A stretch of DNA of 64,000 nt from UBA10908 sp964608965 (GCA_964608965.1 CAZSPZ010000003.1:48925-112924), one strand, 5' to 3'; positions 33,769 to 42,906 are shown, counted from the first letter of the stretch. Notes: generated by a model not told the origin, from the sequence alone. Numbers and translations: made by a program.

Positions 33769-34365
33769 TTATTCAAGCTCCGCGATGACACTATGATAAA
33801 TAAATTCCGCTTTATCGATACCTCGCGGAATAAGTTCCTCTAATATGGGGGCAAAAGCTTTCTTGGACTCCTCTGCTTTTATATATTTTATATTCACAAG
33901 GATGTTTAACCTGCAGATTTCCAGGGCGGATTTCGCGCAAGAAGCGCCTACGCCGACATCGCTCAGCAAGTTCTTATTACCCTTTTCATTCAGGAGTCCC
34001 AAAAGATCAATGACGGAAATTACAGCATAGACCATCTGCCCGGCCGGTTTGGCCGCAGCGGCATAATCTTCGTCTTTTGCACCAAGTTTGTAAGCACGCA
34101 TCAAACACGTAAAAGCAGCTGCATCTTCGTCTATCAAAAGAAGCAGCTTTGCTTTCAGTTCGGCTGCCCTGTTTGTGATTTCAATGCATTCATCGGAAAA
34201 GTCTTCGTAATTCTTCTTTCCGATCGTTAAATTTGCCACCATGGAAACCATGCAGGCAGCCAGTGCCGATAAGATCGCACCTACGCCGCCGCCGCCCGGA
34301 GTCGCACTGGAAGATGACAATGCGTCGGTCCACTGGCTGATTGTCATATCCTTGGCTTGGATCAT
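33769..34365 (-). CDS. Cyclodeaminase/cyclohydrolase family protein (FchA/FTCD-like)
   Basis: This 198-residue helical protein has the family start (SSSATPGGGGVGAILSALAA) and the KKNYEDFSDEC segment. Relatives are formiminotetrahydrofolate cyclodeaminase and the clostridial methenyl-tetrahydrofolate cyclohydrolase FchA, so it probably acts on a one-carbon folate intermediate. No histidine-utilisation genes or folD/fhs are next to it, so which of the two reactions it performs cannot be decided here. Confidence 0.85.
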   Translation of the reverse strand: MIQAKDMTISQWTDALSSSSATPGGGGVGAILSALAACMVSMVANLTIGKKNYEDFSDECIEITNRAAELKAKLLLLIDEDAAAFTCLMRAYKLGAKDEDYAAAAKPAGQMVYAVISVIDLLGLLNEKGNKNLLSDVGVGASCAKSALEICRLNILVNIKYIKAEESKKAFAPILEELIPRGIDKAEFIYHSVIAELE

Positions 34366-34380
34366 ATCAATCTCCGTTCA

Positions 34381-34556
34381 AAAAAATATCCCAAAGTGCC
34401 GTCAGACCCTAATTCACGCCCTATCTTACGATAGGTGGGTTTCCTGTTCCCGTTTTCTGCCTTCCCCCTATAGAGGCTTGACATATTCGAGTAAACTCGG
34501 AATCCCGTTAAATTAGTGTAGGTTGAATTAACAGTCTTAACGAACACCCCAGGATA
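34381..34556 (-). ncRNA. ssrS: 6S RNA candidate
   Basis: The 202-base gap between yebC and the cyclodeaminase gene has a 6S-like layout. The 5' segment ATCCTGGGGTGT (34544-34555) pairs along its whole length with the 3' segment GCACTTTGGGAT (34388-34399), with G-U pairs. An inner stem TTAATTC/GAATTAG follows, then a large internal region and a CCTATC-GTAA-GATAGG hairpin. A T-run ends the closing stem. The size of about 176 bases and the upstream TATAAT fit 6S RNA, which traps sigma-A RNA polymerase. The assignment rests on structure, not on a database match. Confidence 0.7.
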
Positions 34557-34561
34557 CAATC

Positions 34562-34567
34562 ATTATA
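34562..34567 (-). promoter_or_regulatory. -10 element of the 6S RNA candidate
   Basis: A perfect TATAAT lies 6 bases before the predicted RNA start, at the end of yebC. No good -35 hexamer is seen at 17 bases. Confidence 0.55.
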
Positions 34568-35296
34568 CTACTCTTCGTATAAATCTACTGCACAATTAGT
34601 ATAAACTTTTTGCACATCATCGCTTTCTTCGAGCGCTTCTATCATTCTTTTAAGATTTTTTATGTCTGCATCCGTTGCCGGAGTAGATTCCATAGAAGGA
34701 ACTTGTTCCACATCCGCTTCGAGCGCCACGAGACCGGAAGCCGCCAGTGCTTCGCTGACTTGGTCAAAGGCTTCGGGGCTTGAAATCACTTCGAAACTAT
34801 CGTCGTATTCCACAACATCGTCCGCCCCTGCATTCAAGGCCGCATCAATGAGAATTTCTTCGGAAAGTCCCTTTGTTTTTTCGAATACAAATACTCCTTT
34901 TCTGTCGAACATGTACGATACACAGCCCGGAACACCTAAATTTCCTCCGAACTTATCGAAAGCGTGCTTGACAGCTGCCGTCGTTCTGTTTTTGTTGTCT
35001 GTCAGAACATCTACGACAACTGCGACGCCGCCGGCTCCATATCCTTCGAAACTGCCTGTCTCGTACGTTTCGCCGGCCAATTCCCCTGTCCCTTTTTTAA
35101 TGGCTCTGGAAATATTGTCGTTCGGCATGTTGATGCTCTTGGCTTTTTCTATAGCATGCTTAAGCGATACGTTGTATTCAGGATCTCCGCCGCCTTTTGC
35201 GGCCACTGTAATCGCTCTTGCGTATTTTGTAAATACCGCTGCTCTCTTTGAATCTTGCGAAGCTTTTCTGCCCGCTATTGTGCCGTGTCTACCCAA
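34568..35296 (-). CDS. yebC: YebC/TACO1 family translational regulator-like protein
   Basis: This 242-residue protein has the family core: QDSKRAAVFTKYARAITVAAK, NMPNDNISRAIKKGTGE, YEGYGAGGVAV-like and FDKFGGNLGVPGCVSYMFDRKG (read in segments). Family members relieve ribosome stalling at proline-rich motifs or act as regulators. TTG at 35296 is chosen as the start because it precedes the GRHGTIAGRK segment and has GGGAG ahead; the frame to 35347 passes through the promoter. Confidence 0.92.
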   Translation of the reverse strand: MGRHGTIAGRKASQDSKRAAVFTKYARAITVAAKGGGDPEYNVSLKHAIEKAKSINMPNDNISRAIKKGTGELAGETYETGSFEGYGAGGVAVVVDVLTDNKNRTTAAVKHAFDKFGGNLGVPGCVSYMFDRKGVFVFEKTKGLSEEILIDAALNAGADDVVEYDDSFEVISSPEAFDQVSEALAASGLVALEADVEQVPSMESTPATDADIKNLKRMIEALEESDDVQKVYTNCAVDLYEE

Positions 35297-35328
35297 TGGT
35301 ATCAGCTCCCTTCGTTTTCTTAAGAGCA

Positions 35329-35357
35329 ATATTACCATAAAAAACAACGCATTTCAA
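35329..35357 (-). promoter_or_regulatory. Promoter of yebC
   Basis: TTGAAA (35352-35357) and TAATAT (35329-35334) are separated by 17 bases. Confidence 0.65.
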
Positions 35358-35385
35358 GAAAAAGCAACCTGATGAACGTTGTCCC

Positions 35386-35414
35386 TTGACATAAAAAATA
35401 GGTGCCTATATAGT
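35386..35414 (+). promoter_or_regulatory. Promoter of the MATE transporter gene
   Basis: TTGACA (35386-35391) and TATAGT (35409-35414) are separated by 17 bases, 32 bases before the ATG. Confidence 0.8.
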
Positions 35415-35446
35415 TAATAATTGTGAAACGAACAGGAAGTGAAAAA

Positions 35447-36841
35447 ATGACAAAAGAAATTCAATCCGATCAACTTAAAGACAATAAGAATCCCATTCAA
35501 AATAAAATGGGCACGCTGCCTATTTTCCCGCTGATTATGAAAATGTCGCTTCCGGCGATGTTTTCGATGCTCATTCAGGCTTGTTACAATATTGTGGACA
35601 GCATTTATGTGTCCAGGCTTGGCGAGGCTTCTCTTTCTGCGGTTTCTCTTATTTACCCGGTGCAGCTGCTTTCCATTGCCATCTGTGTGGGAACAAGCGT
35701 AGGTTTATCTTCCATCATATCAAGGCGCTTGGGCGAAGGCAGACAAAAGGAGGCAGAATTAACCGCAGGACACGGAATATTTCTGGCTATATGCAGCTGG
35801 TTTGTATTTGCATTGTTCGGCCTTTTCTTTTCTGATGCTTTTGCAGCCGCCTTCAGCGACGATATGTCGATTGTTGGACCGGCCGCCTCCTATTGCCGCA
35901 TTGTCTGCGTCGGCTCGCTGTTTGTGTTTATCGTTGTCAATTGCGAAAAAATCATGCAGGGCACCGGCAATATGATACTTCCGATGATGTGCGCGCTTTC
36001 CGGAGCCATTACAAATATAATCTTGGATCCTATTTTTATTTTCGGTTATTTCGGAGTGCCCGCTCTGGGTGTTACCGGCGCGGCGATTGCCACCGTCATC
36101 GGACAGTTTGTGGCCATGATCCTCGCTTTGCTTTTGCTTTACACAAAACCTTTTCCTGTAAAGGTGCATTTAAGAGGATTTAAACCAAATCTGCAAATCA
36201 TAAAAGAGGTCTATATCGTAGGTTTCCCAAGTATTGTCATGCAGTCCATCGCCTCCGTTTTAACGCTTGGACTCAATGCACTTCTAATCCAATTCAGCGC
36301 CACGGCAGTAGCGGTATTAGGCGTTTATTATAAAGTTCAAACTTTCGTGCTTCTTCCGATTTTCGGAATGAACCAGGGATTATTGCCTATTCTGGGCTAT
36401 AATTATGGAGCCGGAAACAAGGAAAGGTTGCGTAAAACATTTTTTATAGGGTTGACGGTGGCCATGTGTATCATGGTCTTGGGCACAATTACTTTCCAAA
36501 TCTTCCCTAAACAGATTATGGCGCTTTTTGACGCAGAAGGTGAATTGCTTCGCATGGGAGTGAATGCTTTAAGAACAATTAGTTTATGCTTTCCGTTTGC
36601 GGCTGTGGGCATTGTGATATCAACATTTTTCCAGGCAACGGGCCATGGAATGTATGCTCTTATATCTTCGGTCATGCGGCAATTGGTTCTTCTGCTGCCT
36701 CTGGCTTACCTGCTGGTATATACTTTAGGCTTAGACTCCGTGTGGTGGTCTTACCTGATTTCAGATATGGTCGCGACATGTGTCAGCATCTTCTTGCTTA
36801 TACGCCTGTGGAAAAAGGAAATTGTAAAGATGGATGAATAG
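35447..36841 (+). CDS. MATE family efflux transporter
   Basis: This 464-residue membrane protein has about 12 hydrophobic segments in two related halves. Family motifs include LPAMFSMLIQACYNIVDSIYVSRLGE near the N-terminus (in segments) and PIFGMNQGLLPILGYNYGAG in the second half. It should export drugs or metabolites by Na+ or H+ antiport. ATG at 35447 is used because AGGAAGTG lies 7 bases ahead; an in-frame GTG at 35423 lies inside the leader. It is a monocistronic unit with its own promoter and terminator. Confidence 0.92.
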   Translation: MTKEIQSDQLKDNKNPIQNKMGTLPIFPLIMKMSLPAMFSMLIQACYNIVDSIYVSRLGEASLSAVSLIYPVQLLSIAICVGTSVGLSSIISRRLGEGRQKEAELTAGHGIFLAICSWFVFALFGLFFSDAFAAAFSDDMSIVGPAASYCRIVCVGSLFVFIVVNCEKIMQGTGNMILPMMCALSGAITNIILDPIFIFGYFGVPALGVTGAAIATVIGQFVAMILALLLLYTKPFPVKVHLRGFKPNLQIIKEVYIVGFPSIVMQSIASVLTLGLNALLIQFSATAVAVLGVYYKVQTFVLLPIFGMNQGLLPILGYNYGAGNKERLRKTFFIGLTVAMCIMVLGTITFQIFPKQIMALFDAEGELLRMGVNALRTISLCFPFAAVGIVISTFFQATGHGMYALISSVMRQLVLLLPLAYLLVYTLGLDSVWWSYLISDMVATCVSIFLLIRLWKKEIVKMDE

Positions 36842-36850
36842 GTTGAATAA

Positions 36851-36881
36851 AAAAAACGGCGAAGTTGCTTCGCCGTTTTTT
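36851..36881. terminator. Strong terminator between MATE and GNAT genes
   Basis: A 14-base stem (AAAAAACGGCGAAG/CTTCGCCGTTTTTT) with a 3-base loop is flanked by A and T runs, serving both convergent genes. Confidence 0.9.
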
Positions 36882-36911
36882 TTACCTCATTATTATATCT
36901 GCATCTGCACT

Positions 36912-37745
36912 TTAAAAGATTTTTTCCATCATGATGATGTCATTACCTGTCAGTTTAAATCCGTGCTCTCTCAATTTATCCGCCAGATCCTGCCTGTCGT
37001 TGGGAACCATGCACACGACTTTGGGAACACCCGATGCGATCCCCTTTGCGACCGCAAAATCTATGCAATGATCGATATTTCCGCACAACATCCCCACATG
37101 CAAAGCCGTATGGTGTCTATAGCGGGATCCCACCACCACGACAGCATCGTCCTTCGCCCACACTTTTCCGTCTTCGGCCAATGCTTTATAAAGTGCATCG
37201 TTCATTTCATAGAATGTTCGATTCGTAAAATAGTACCCATGATATCCCTCTTTGTAAGGAGAAAGGACTCTTTCGACATCCGAATACGGCACTTGTTTAA
37301 AGTCGTGCGTATCAGGCGATTTAAGGCCTTTTAAGTCCAGTGCATACTCGTGTGTGTTCAACTTGATGCCCAGGCCGTTCCTGTAGGCTAATTTGATTGA
37401 GCCGTCGTTTCCGATATTTGTATACATCCTGATGGCAGGAGGATTCAATTCTTTGCATTTTTCCATAATGCGATCCCAAATGGCGGCACCTGCGCCGCTT
37501 TTTTGCATCGGCGGGTCCACTCGAAGCGTTTCAATCCATGCACCGTTATCGTACTGTACCGAATAGTGAGCAAAGCCGGCAGTTTCGCCGTCAACCTCTG
37601 CTACGATCAGTTCACCTCTTTGCGGGTCAAAAAATTCTTCTTCCACTTCTGCAAGATAAATCGCAGAAGGCAATGCCATCGCCTCTATAGCGATCAGACG
37701 CTCCATGTCCTCTTTTACTGCAAGCCTCGTCTTTACTTTACCCAT
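36912..37745 (-). CDS. GNAT family N-acetyltransferase, two-domain
   Basis: The protein has 277 residues. Residues about 1-140 are a GNAT fold with the acetyl-CoA-binding region (IETLRVDPPMQKSGAGAAIWDRIM). Residues about 150-277 look like a second, degenerate GNAT-like domain (HTALHVGMLCGN, LREHGFKLTGND). The acceptor is unknown. ATG at 37745 is supported by GGGAGG 9 bases upstream. It is 49 bases after the ROK kinase gene on the same strand. Confidence 0.83.
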   Translation of the reverse strand: MGKVKTRLAVKEDMERLIAIEAMALPSAIYLAEVEEEFFDPQRGELIVAEVDGETAGFAHYSVQYDNGAWIETLRVDPPMQKSGAGAAIWDRIMEKCKELNPPAIRMYTNIGNDGSIKLAYRNGLGIKLNTHEYALDLKGLKSPDTHDFKQVPYSDVERVLSPYKEGYHGYYFTNRTFYEMNDALYKALAEDGKVWAKDDAVVVVGSRYRHHTALHVGMLCGNIDHCIDFAVAKGIASGVPKVVCMVPNDRQDLADKLREHGFKLTGNDIIMMEKIF

Positions 37746-37794
37746 TGGATGATTCCTCCCTTTAATTTTTGATGTAAAACCTAAAAATTCTATA

Positions 37795-38700
37795 TCAGAT
37801 GTTGTGCGAAACATATCCGAACGCTATGGCGGCGCCGACTAAACCTGCGCTGTTCCCCAGCGAAGCAGCCACAATTCTATAATCCTTATTGAAAAACGAC
37901 TTCTCTTTTACTTTCGCGCGAAGCGGTGTAAAAAGTGTCTCTCCGGCACCGGAAATCCCTCCGCCGACGGCTATAATTTCCGGATCAAGCAGATTAGTTA
38001 TAGAAACCAACGCTGAACTGAGCGCTTCAATGTAAGATTCCAATTTTGCCTGCGCAAGAGGATTTTTTATTTTTACGGCGTTAAACACTTCTTCGGCATC
38101 GTTCCAAAGGCAGTTATCTTCCGTTAAGGCCCCGGCCGAACAATACAGCTCGAAACAACCCTTATTTCCGCAATTATGCTCTGTTCCGTCGAATTTCAGC
38201 GTCATGTGGCCGAGTTCCACACCGTTGCCGTTGCCGCCGTTAAAAAGTTTGCCTCCCAGTATCAATCCACCGCCTACTCCAGTCCCCAATGTGATGAGAA
38301 CTGCAGTATCTGCACCTCGCAAGGCACCGAACCTGTGCTCGGCCAGTGTCGCCGCGTTGGCGTCGTTTATGATCAGAATGGGGATTCCCGGGAATATTTC
38401 TTCCAGGGATTTTTTTATTGGGGTGTTATTAAAATTAAGATTATACGCGTGCAAAATCATTTCAGCTTTTGGGTCAATGCTGCCTGCAACCGCAACGCCG
38501 ATGGAAAGTAAATCCGTACGATTCATTTGTGATTTTTGTAGGAGCTCATCTGTTTGCAAGGCAATCGACGACCAGATTTCCGCTTCTTTATTGCCCAATG
38601 GAAAAGGAATAGCCGACTGCACAATAATCCGTCCGGTGTTTTCTTCTACTAAACCGGCTTTTATAAATGTTCCGCCAATGTCAATTCCAGCTCTTACCAT
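37795..38700 (-). CDS. ROK family sugar kinase (glucokinase-like)
   Basis: This 301-residue cytoplasmic sugar kinase has the N-terminal phosphate motif GIDIGGTFIKAGLV, the catalytic Asp in INDANAATLAEH (about 110-121), LGTGVGGGLIL, ELGHM and the ROK zinc motif HNCGNKGCFELYCS (about 176-189). No helix-turn-helix is present, so it is a kinase, not a NagC-type repressor. Glucose or N-acetylmannosamine are possible substrates. It follows xth by 8 bases. Confidence 0.9.
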   Translation of the reverse strand: MVRAGIDIGGTFIKAGLVEENTGRIIVQSAIPFPLGNKEAEIWSSIALQTDELLQKSQMNRTDLLSIGVAVAGSIDPKAEMILHAYNLNFNNTPIKKSLEEIFPGIPILIINDANAATLAEHRFGALRGADTAVLITLGTGVGGGLILGGKLFNGGNGNGVELGHMTLKFDGTEHNCGNKGCFELYCSAGALTEDNCLWNDAEEVFNAVKIKNPLAQAKLESYIEALSSALVSITNLLDPEIIAVGGGISGAGETLFTPLRAKVKEKSFFNKDYRIVAASLGNSAGLVGAAIAFGYVSHNI

Positions 38701-38708
38701 CCATGCAC

Positions 38709-39464
38709 CTAAAGGTCAATTTCAAGAATTACAGGGCAATGATCGCTGCCGAATATATCATCCCTGATCATAACATCTTTGATTTTGTCCGCGATCCGGG
38801 CAGATACTATAAAATAATCGATACGCCAACCGGTGTTTCTTTCTCTTGCTTTAAATCGATAGCTCCACCAAGTGTAAGCTTCTTCCTTATCCGGATAAAG
38901 ATACCGGTACGTGTCGGTAAATCCTGCGTCTAAAAGCTGACTGAATGCATTTCTCTCTTCGTCCGTAAATCCGGCGTTCTTACGGTTGGTCTTCGGATTT
39001 TTCAAGTCGATTTCCTGATGAGCGACATTCAAGTCTCCGCAAAGAATCAATGGTTTTTTTAAATCCAGCGCTTTTAAATATTCTCTGTTTGCCGATTCCC
39101 ACTCCAACCTATAGCCTAAACGGGCAAGCTCTTCCTGTGAGTTGGGCGTATAATTGTTCACCATATAAAATTCGGGATATTCCAAGGTAATGGCCCTTCC
39201 CTCTTTATTATGGACGTCCATACCCAAATCCATCGCAACGGACAGAGGCTGAATCTTCGTAAAAACAGCCGTACCGGAATAACCTTTTTTCTCTGCGCTG
39301 TTCCAATATTGAAGATAACCCGGAAGCTCGACAACAGCTTGACCTTCCTGCATTTTTGTTTCTTGAATGCAAATAATGTCCGCATTTTCTTTCATCAAAA
39401 ACTCAAGAAAACCCTTACCAATACACGCTCTTATTCCGTTGACATTCCATGTAATTATTTTCAC
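38709..39464 (-). CDS. xth: Exodeoxyribonuclease III / AP endonuclease
   Basis: The protein has 251 residues and is of full length. It cuts abasic sites and removes 3' blocks in base-excision repair. It has the ExoIII motifs TWNVNGIRACI (5-15), CIQETKMQ (Glu metal ligand), YTPNSQ, LCGDLNVAHQEIDL and the final GSDHCPVILEI. GTG at 39464 is the start, with AGGAG 7 bases ahead. Confidence 0.95.
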   Translation of the reverse strand: MKIITWNVNGIRACIGKGFLEFLMKENADIICIQETKMQEGQAVVELPGYLQYWNSAEKKGYSGTAVFTKIQPLSVAMDLGMDVHNKEGRAITLEYPEFYMVNNYTPNSQEELARLGYRLEWESANREYLKALDLKKPLILCGDLNVAHQEIDLKNPKTNRKNAGFTDEERNAFSQLLDAGFTDTYRYLYPDKEEAYTWWSYRFKARERNTGWRIDYFIVSARIADKIKDVMIRDDIFGSDHCPVILEIDL

Positions 39465-39493
39465 TTTATACTCCTGTATGCTAAACTGCTATC

Positions 39494-39502
39494 AGTATAG
39501 CA
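39494..39502 (-). promoter_or_regulatory. Extended -10 promoter of xth
   Basis: TGCTATACT is an extended -10 element about 30 bases before the xth start. The -35 region is weak. Confidence 0.5.
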
Positions 39503-39555
39503 TATTCTTTTACTTTTCAAAAAGCTGTTTTGATGTGCGGAGGAGATGAAAAAGA

Positions 39556-40407
39556 TTGAGCAAGATTACATTGGACCGATTTGCCGTCATGAGCGTACAA
39601 TATGTGCAGCATTCGCTGGACTATTACCTTGATTCCATGGTGCGATGCGGTATAAAAAATATCGATTTTTGGGGTGGAGCGCCCCATTATTGCCGCCTGA
39701 ATTATACCGACGGAATCGACGCTGAAAAGAGGTTGAAACAAATACGTAAAAGCATGGATGACAATGGATTGAATGTTGTTGTGTATACGCCTGAAACTCT
39801 TAACTATCCGTTCAGTTACTCGAGCGAGGATAAAGCAATCACACGCAGTACGCTCAGATATATGGAAGCTGCGATGGAGGATGCGCAAATACTTGGAACC
39901 AGAAATATTTTTATAAATTCCGGCTGTGGATTAAGAGATCTTCCAAGAGAAGAGTCCTGGAAGCGCTGCGTCCAGTCCATCGGTATCCTGTGCGAAAAAG
40001 CACAATCCATGGGACTCACATTGATTATCGAACAGTTGCAGCCGTATGAAAGCAACCTTCTTGTTACACAGGAAGATATGTTGCGTATGTTGAAAGAAGT
40101 CAACAATCCGTCTCTGCAGGTCTGTGTTGATGTCGTGGCGATGGAAGTGATGAAAGAAAATCTTGAAGCGCAATTCGATCTTTTCGGCAGCGAAATCAAG
40201 CTCATCCATTTTTGTGACGGAAATCCTTCGGGACATTATGTTTTGGGAGATGGGGATCTCCCGCTGAAAAAATATATTGACGTATTAGAAAAAAATAACT
40301 TTAAGGGGTATTTAAGTCTTGAAATCAACGATTCGATTTATTGGGGCGATCCCCATGATTCCATTCGAAGAAGTGTACAATATATGCACGACGAACTGGG
40401 TTTATAA
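39556..40407 (+). CDS. Sugar phosphate isomerase/epimerase (FrlC-like TIM barrel)
   Basis: This 283-residue protein of the xylose-isomerase-like TIM barrel family has metal-site residues in IIEQLQPYESNL (Glu), CVDVVAM (Asp), LIHFCDGNPSGHYVLGDGDLP (His/Asp) and LSLEIND (Glu). NIDFWGGAPHY and YTPETLNYP resemble fructoselysine 3-epimerase FrlC. No frl genes are nearby, so the substrate is uncertain. The start is TTG at 39556 behind GGAGGAG. A large terminator follows. Confidence 0.82.
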   Translation: MSKITLDRFAVMSVQYVQHSLDYYLDSMVRCGIKNIDFWGGAPHYCRLNYTDGIDAEKRLKQIRKSMDDNGLNVVVYTPETLNYPFSYSSEDKAITRSTLRYMEAAMEDAQILGTRNIFINSGCGLRDLPREESWKRCVQSIGILCEKAQSMGLTLIIEQLQPYESNLLVTQEDMLRMLKEVNNPSLQVCVDVVAMEVMKENLEAQFDLFGSEIKLIHFCDGNPSGHYVLGDGDLPLKKYIDVLEKNNFKGYLSLEINDSIYWGDPHDSIRRSVQYMHDELGL

Positions 40408-40415
40408 AAAGCAAG

Positions 40416-40455
40416 AGCCCGCGCAACCGTTTTAATAAAAACGGCGTCGCGGGCT
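40416..40455. terminator. Terminator between epimerase and por operon
   Basis: Outer AGCCCGCG/CGCGGGCT and inner ACCGTTTT/AAAACGG stems form a long hairpin between convergent genes, with a T-rich tract on the plus-strand side. Confidence 0.8.
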
Positions 40456-40470
40456 ATGTTTATTTTTTGT

Positions 40471-41406
40471 TTACAGGCTGCACTTCTTGAGAAGTGTTGC
40501 CCATCTCTTGTCTACTTCTGCCTGGAGTTGAGCGACTTGCTCTTCTTTTCCGGGGGCAAGAAGGTGGCGGAATCTGCCTTGAAGCTTTAAGAAATCTTCG
40601 ATAGGCAGCTTGTGTTTGGGTTCGTAGCTGAGTGTCCATTTTTCGCCGTTTTCCACTTCGTACATAGGCCAGAAGCATGTATCGGCAGCAGCTTTGCATA
40701 TATCCATAATATTCTCTGTTTCGTAGCGCCAGCCTCTTGGACATGGTGCTAAGATTGTCAGGAAGCAAGCTCCTTTTGTATATATGGCCTTTTGGGCTTT
40801 TTCGTGTACATCTTTCAGATTTCCGATCAATGTTGTCTGTGCAACGTAGGGAACTCTGTGTGCCGCGATGACTTCGGTAATATCTTTTCTGTTTTGAACT
40901 TTTCCGTCCGAAACTTTTCCCGAAGGTGTCGTGGTTGTATCTGCATACATCGGTGTGGCGGAAGATCTTTGAATTCCGGTGTTCATGTATGCTTCGTTAT
41001 CGTAGCATACATATACCATATCATGATTCCTTTCCATTGCACCGGATAAAGACTGGAATCCGATATCATAAGTTCCGCCGTCTCCGCCGACTGCTATGAA
41101 TTTATAGGTATCATCGATTTTTCCTCTCTTTTTGAGAGCGTTATAAGCAGCTTCGACTCCGCCGGCCGTAGCGGCGGCATTTTCAAAAGCGTTGTGAATG
41201 TAGCTGTCTTTCCATGCGGAATACGGGTATGTAAACGTCGATACTTCCATACAGGAAGTCGCGTTACAGATAACAGCCTGATCTTCGGGCTTTAATGCCT
41301 TCAAAACATTTCGAAGCGCAATCGTAGCACCGCAGCCGGCACACATTCTGTGTCCCGGGGCAATGCGCTCTGGGCGATTGATTATTTCTTTAAAATTATA
41401 TGCCAT
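40471..41406 (-). CDS. porB: 2-Oxoacid:ferredoxin oxidoreductase beta subunit (PorB-like)
   Basis: This 311-residue thiamine-diphosphate-binding subunit has cluster cysteines in HRMCAGCGA (about 20-28), CNATSC and CPRGW. The TPP-binding motif runs from GGDGGTYDIGFQSLSGA to DNEAYMNTG. With the alpha, gamma and delta subunits it oxidises pyruvate or another 2-oxoacid to the acyl-CoA and reduces ferredoxin. It is last in the porC-porD-porA-porB operon, 12 bases after porA. Confidence 0.93.
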   Translation of the reverse strand: MAYNFKEIINRPERIAPGHRMCAGCGATIALRNVLKALKPEDQAVICNATSCMEVSTFTYPYSAWKDSYIHNAFENAAATAGGVEAAYNALKKRGKIDDTYKFIAVGGDGGTYDIGFQSLSGAMERNHDMVYVCYDNEAYMNTGIQRSSATPMYADTTTTPSGKVSDGKVQNRKDITEVIAAHRVPYVAQTTLIGNLKDVHEKAQKAIYTKGACFLTILAPCPRGWRYETENIMDICKAAADTCFWPMYEVENGEKWTLSYEPKHKLPIEDFLKLQGRFRHLLAPGKEEQVAQLQAEVDKRWATLLKKCSL

Positions 41407-41418
41407 TGTCCGTACCCC

Positions 41419-42597
41419 CTACTCTCTGACATTTACATAACGGTACGGAATCTCTTTGCATTCGAAATTTCCTGCTTCCAGGTCCGCAAAGATTTTTTCC
41501 ATATCTTCTACTGTGATATCTCTTCCACCCAATCCATAAATCATGGATAAAACTTCGGGGTATTGCTTTGCTCCGAAAAGAGCGGCCTTTAACTCAGCTG
41601 CCATGGGGCCGCTGTTTCCGCTGAAACTTTCGGCTCTGTCCATAGCTGCAACAGCCTTTACATTTTTCAAGGCAGCGGCGAGTTCTTCTGCCGGGAACGG
41701 TCGATATACTCTGATCTTGATCAAACCGACTTTTTTCCCTTCAGCTCTCATTTTATCGCAGGCGTCTTTGGCTGCACCTGTGGCCGAACCCATGATCACT
41801 ACTGCGTATTCCGCATCTTCCATGCAATATTCTTCAAAGAAGGTATATTTTCTGCCGCTTAACTTTTCAAAATCTTTCGCAACGTCCAAAATAACTTTCT
41901 TGGAGTCGTGCATCGCCTGGGCGACGCTTCTTCTGGCTTCCATGTAATAACTTGAAATTGCATAAGGGCCGGCTGCCATAGGATTTTTTGAATTGAGAAG
42001 GTAATTTTCCGGGTTGAATTCTCCCACAAAATTCTTTACTTCCGCATCTTCTAAAAGCATGATGTTCTGTACGGCATGGCTTGTGATAAAGCCGTCTTGG
42101 CAAACCATAACGGGAAGCATGATACCTTTTGTTTCAGCGATTTTAAACGCCTGCACCATATTATCATACGCTTCCTGATTGTCTTCGGAATATAGTTGAA
42201 TCCAGCCGCAATCTCTTGCGCCCATACCATCCGAGTGATCCGCATTGATGTTGATCGGACCGGACAACGCTCTGTTGACCAAAGCCAGTACTACCGGCAA
42301 TCTGTCCGAAGATGCAATGTGCAGTTCTTCCCACATCAATGCGAGTCCGGCAGAAGAAGTTGCCGTTAAAGCTCTTGCTCCTGCAGCGGATGCTCCGATT
42401 GTCGCGCTCATTGCACTGTGTTCACTTTCTACGGGAACGAATTCAGTGTCGATAAGACCGTCTGCCACGTAGGAGGACACATACTGGGGTATCTCTGTGG
42501 ATGGTGTGATGGGGAACGCCGCCATGACGTCCGGGTTGATTTGTTTAATCGCTATTGCTACCGCTTCATTTCCTGATAATCTTTCACGAATCGCCAT
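41419..42597 (-). CDS. porA: 2-Oxoacid:ferredoxin oxidoreductase alpha subunit (PorA-like)
   Basis: This 392-residue subunit carries the pyrimidine-binding region of the TPP site. Recognisable segments are GNEAVAIAIKQINPDVMAAFPITPSTEI (N-terminus, in segments), ESEHSAMSATIGASAAGARALTATSS, the conserved LVNRALSGPININADHSD, and the CoA-binding-type RVYRPFPAEEL. The start touches the porD stop codon, and a GGGGG-type ribosome-binding site lies inside the end of porD. Confidence 0.94.
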   Translation of the reverse strand: MAIRERLSGNEAVAIAIKQINPDVMAAFPITPSTEIPQYVSSYVADGLIDTEFVPVESEHSAMSATIGASAAGARALTATSSAGLALMWEELHIASSDRLPVVLALVNRALSGPININADHSDGMGARDCGWIQLYSEDNQEAYDNMVQAFKIAETKGIMLPVMVCQDGFITSHAVQNIMLLEDAEVKNFVGEFNPENYLLNSKNPMAAGPYAISSYYMEARRSVAQAMHDSKKVILDVAKDFEKLSGRKYTFFEEYCMEDAEYAVVIMGSATGAAKDACDKMRAEGKKVGLIKIRVYRPFPAEELAAALKNVKAVAAMDRAESFSGNSGPMAAELKAALFGAKQYPEVLSMIYGLGGRDITVEDMEKIFADLEAGNFECKEIPYRYVNVRE

Positions 42598-42906
42598 TTA
42601 TTTTTCCCCCTTTCGCATTTCTATAGCACCGAAGGGGCATACTTTCGCACATATTCCGCAACCCTTGCAGTGTTCAAAATCAAAATCAAGACGCTTGCCG
42701 CCTTCCATAGGTATGGAGCTGTCCGGACAAACCGGTATGCACAGCAAGCACTGCTTGCATTTTTCTACAATAAATTTTGGAGTATCCACGCGCCATTCTC
42801 CGGTATTAAATTCTACACTTCCTCCGGCGTTAACGATGCTGGTGCCCAGGGTTATGTCCCTCCACTTTACATCGACTCCTTGTTTGTTGATGTCTGTTCT
42901 CATCAC
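42598..42906 (-). CDS. porD: 2-Oxoacid:ferredoxin oxidoreductase delta (ferredoxin) subunit
   Basis: This 102-residue subunit has two 4Fe-4S motifs, CKQCLLCIPVCPD (about 53-65) and CKGCGICAKVCP (about 83-94). It passes electrons from the catalytic subunits to free ferredoxin. It overlaps porC by 4 bases (ATGA) and abuts porA. Confidence 0.94.
   Translation of the reverse strand: MMRTDINKQGVDVKWRDITLGTSIVNAGGSVEFNTGEWRVDTPKFIVEKCKQCLLCIPVCPDSSIPMEGGKRLDFDFEHCKGCGICAKVCPFGAIEMRKGEK

Noticed and set aside
34662..35372. Plus-strand frame of 236 codons across yebC
   Set aside because: It is Ser/Ala/Thr-rich shadow sequence opposite a recognised family member.
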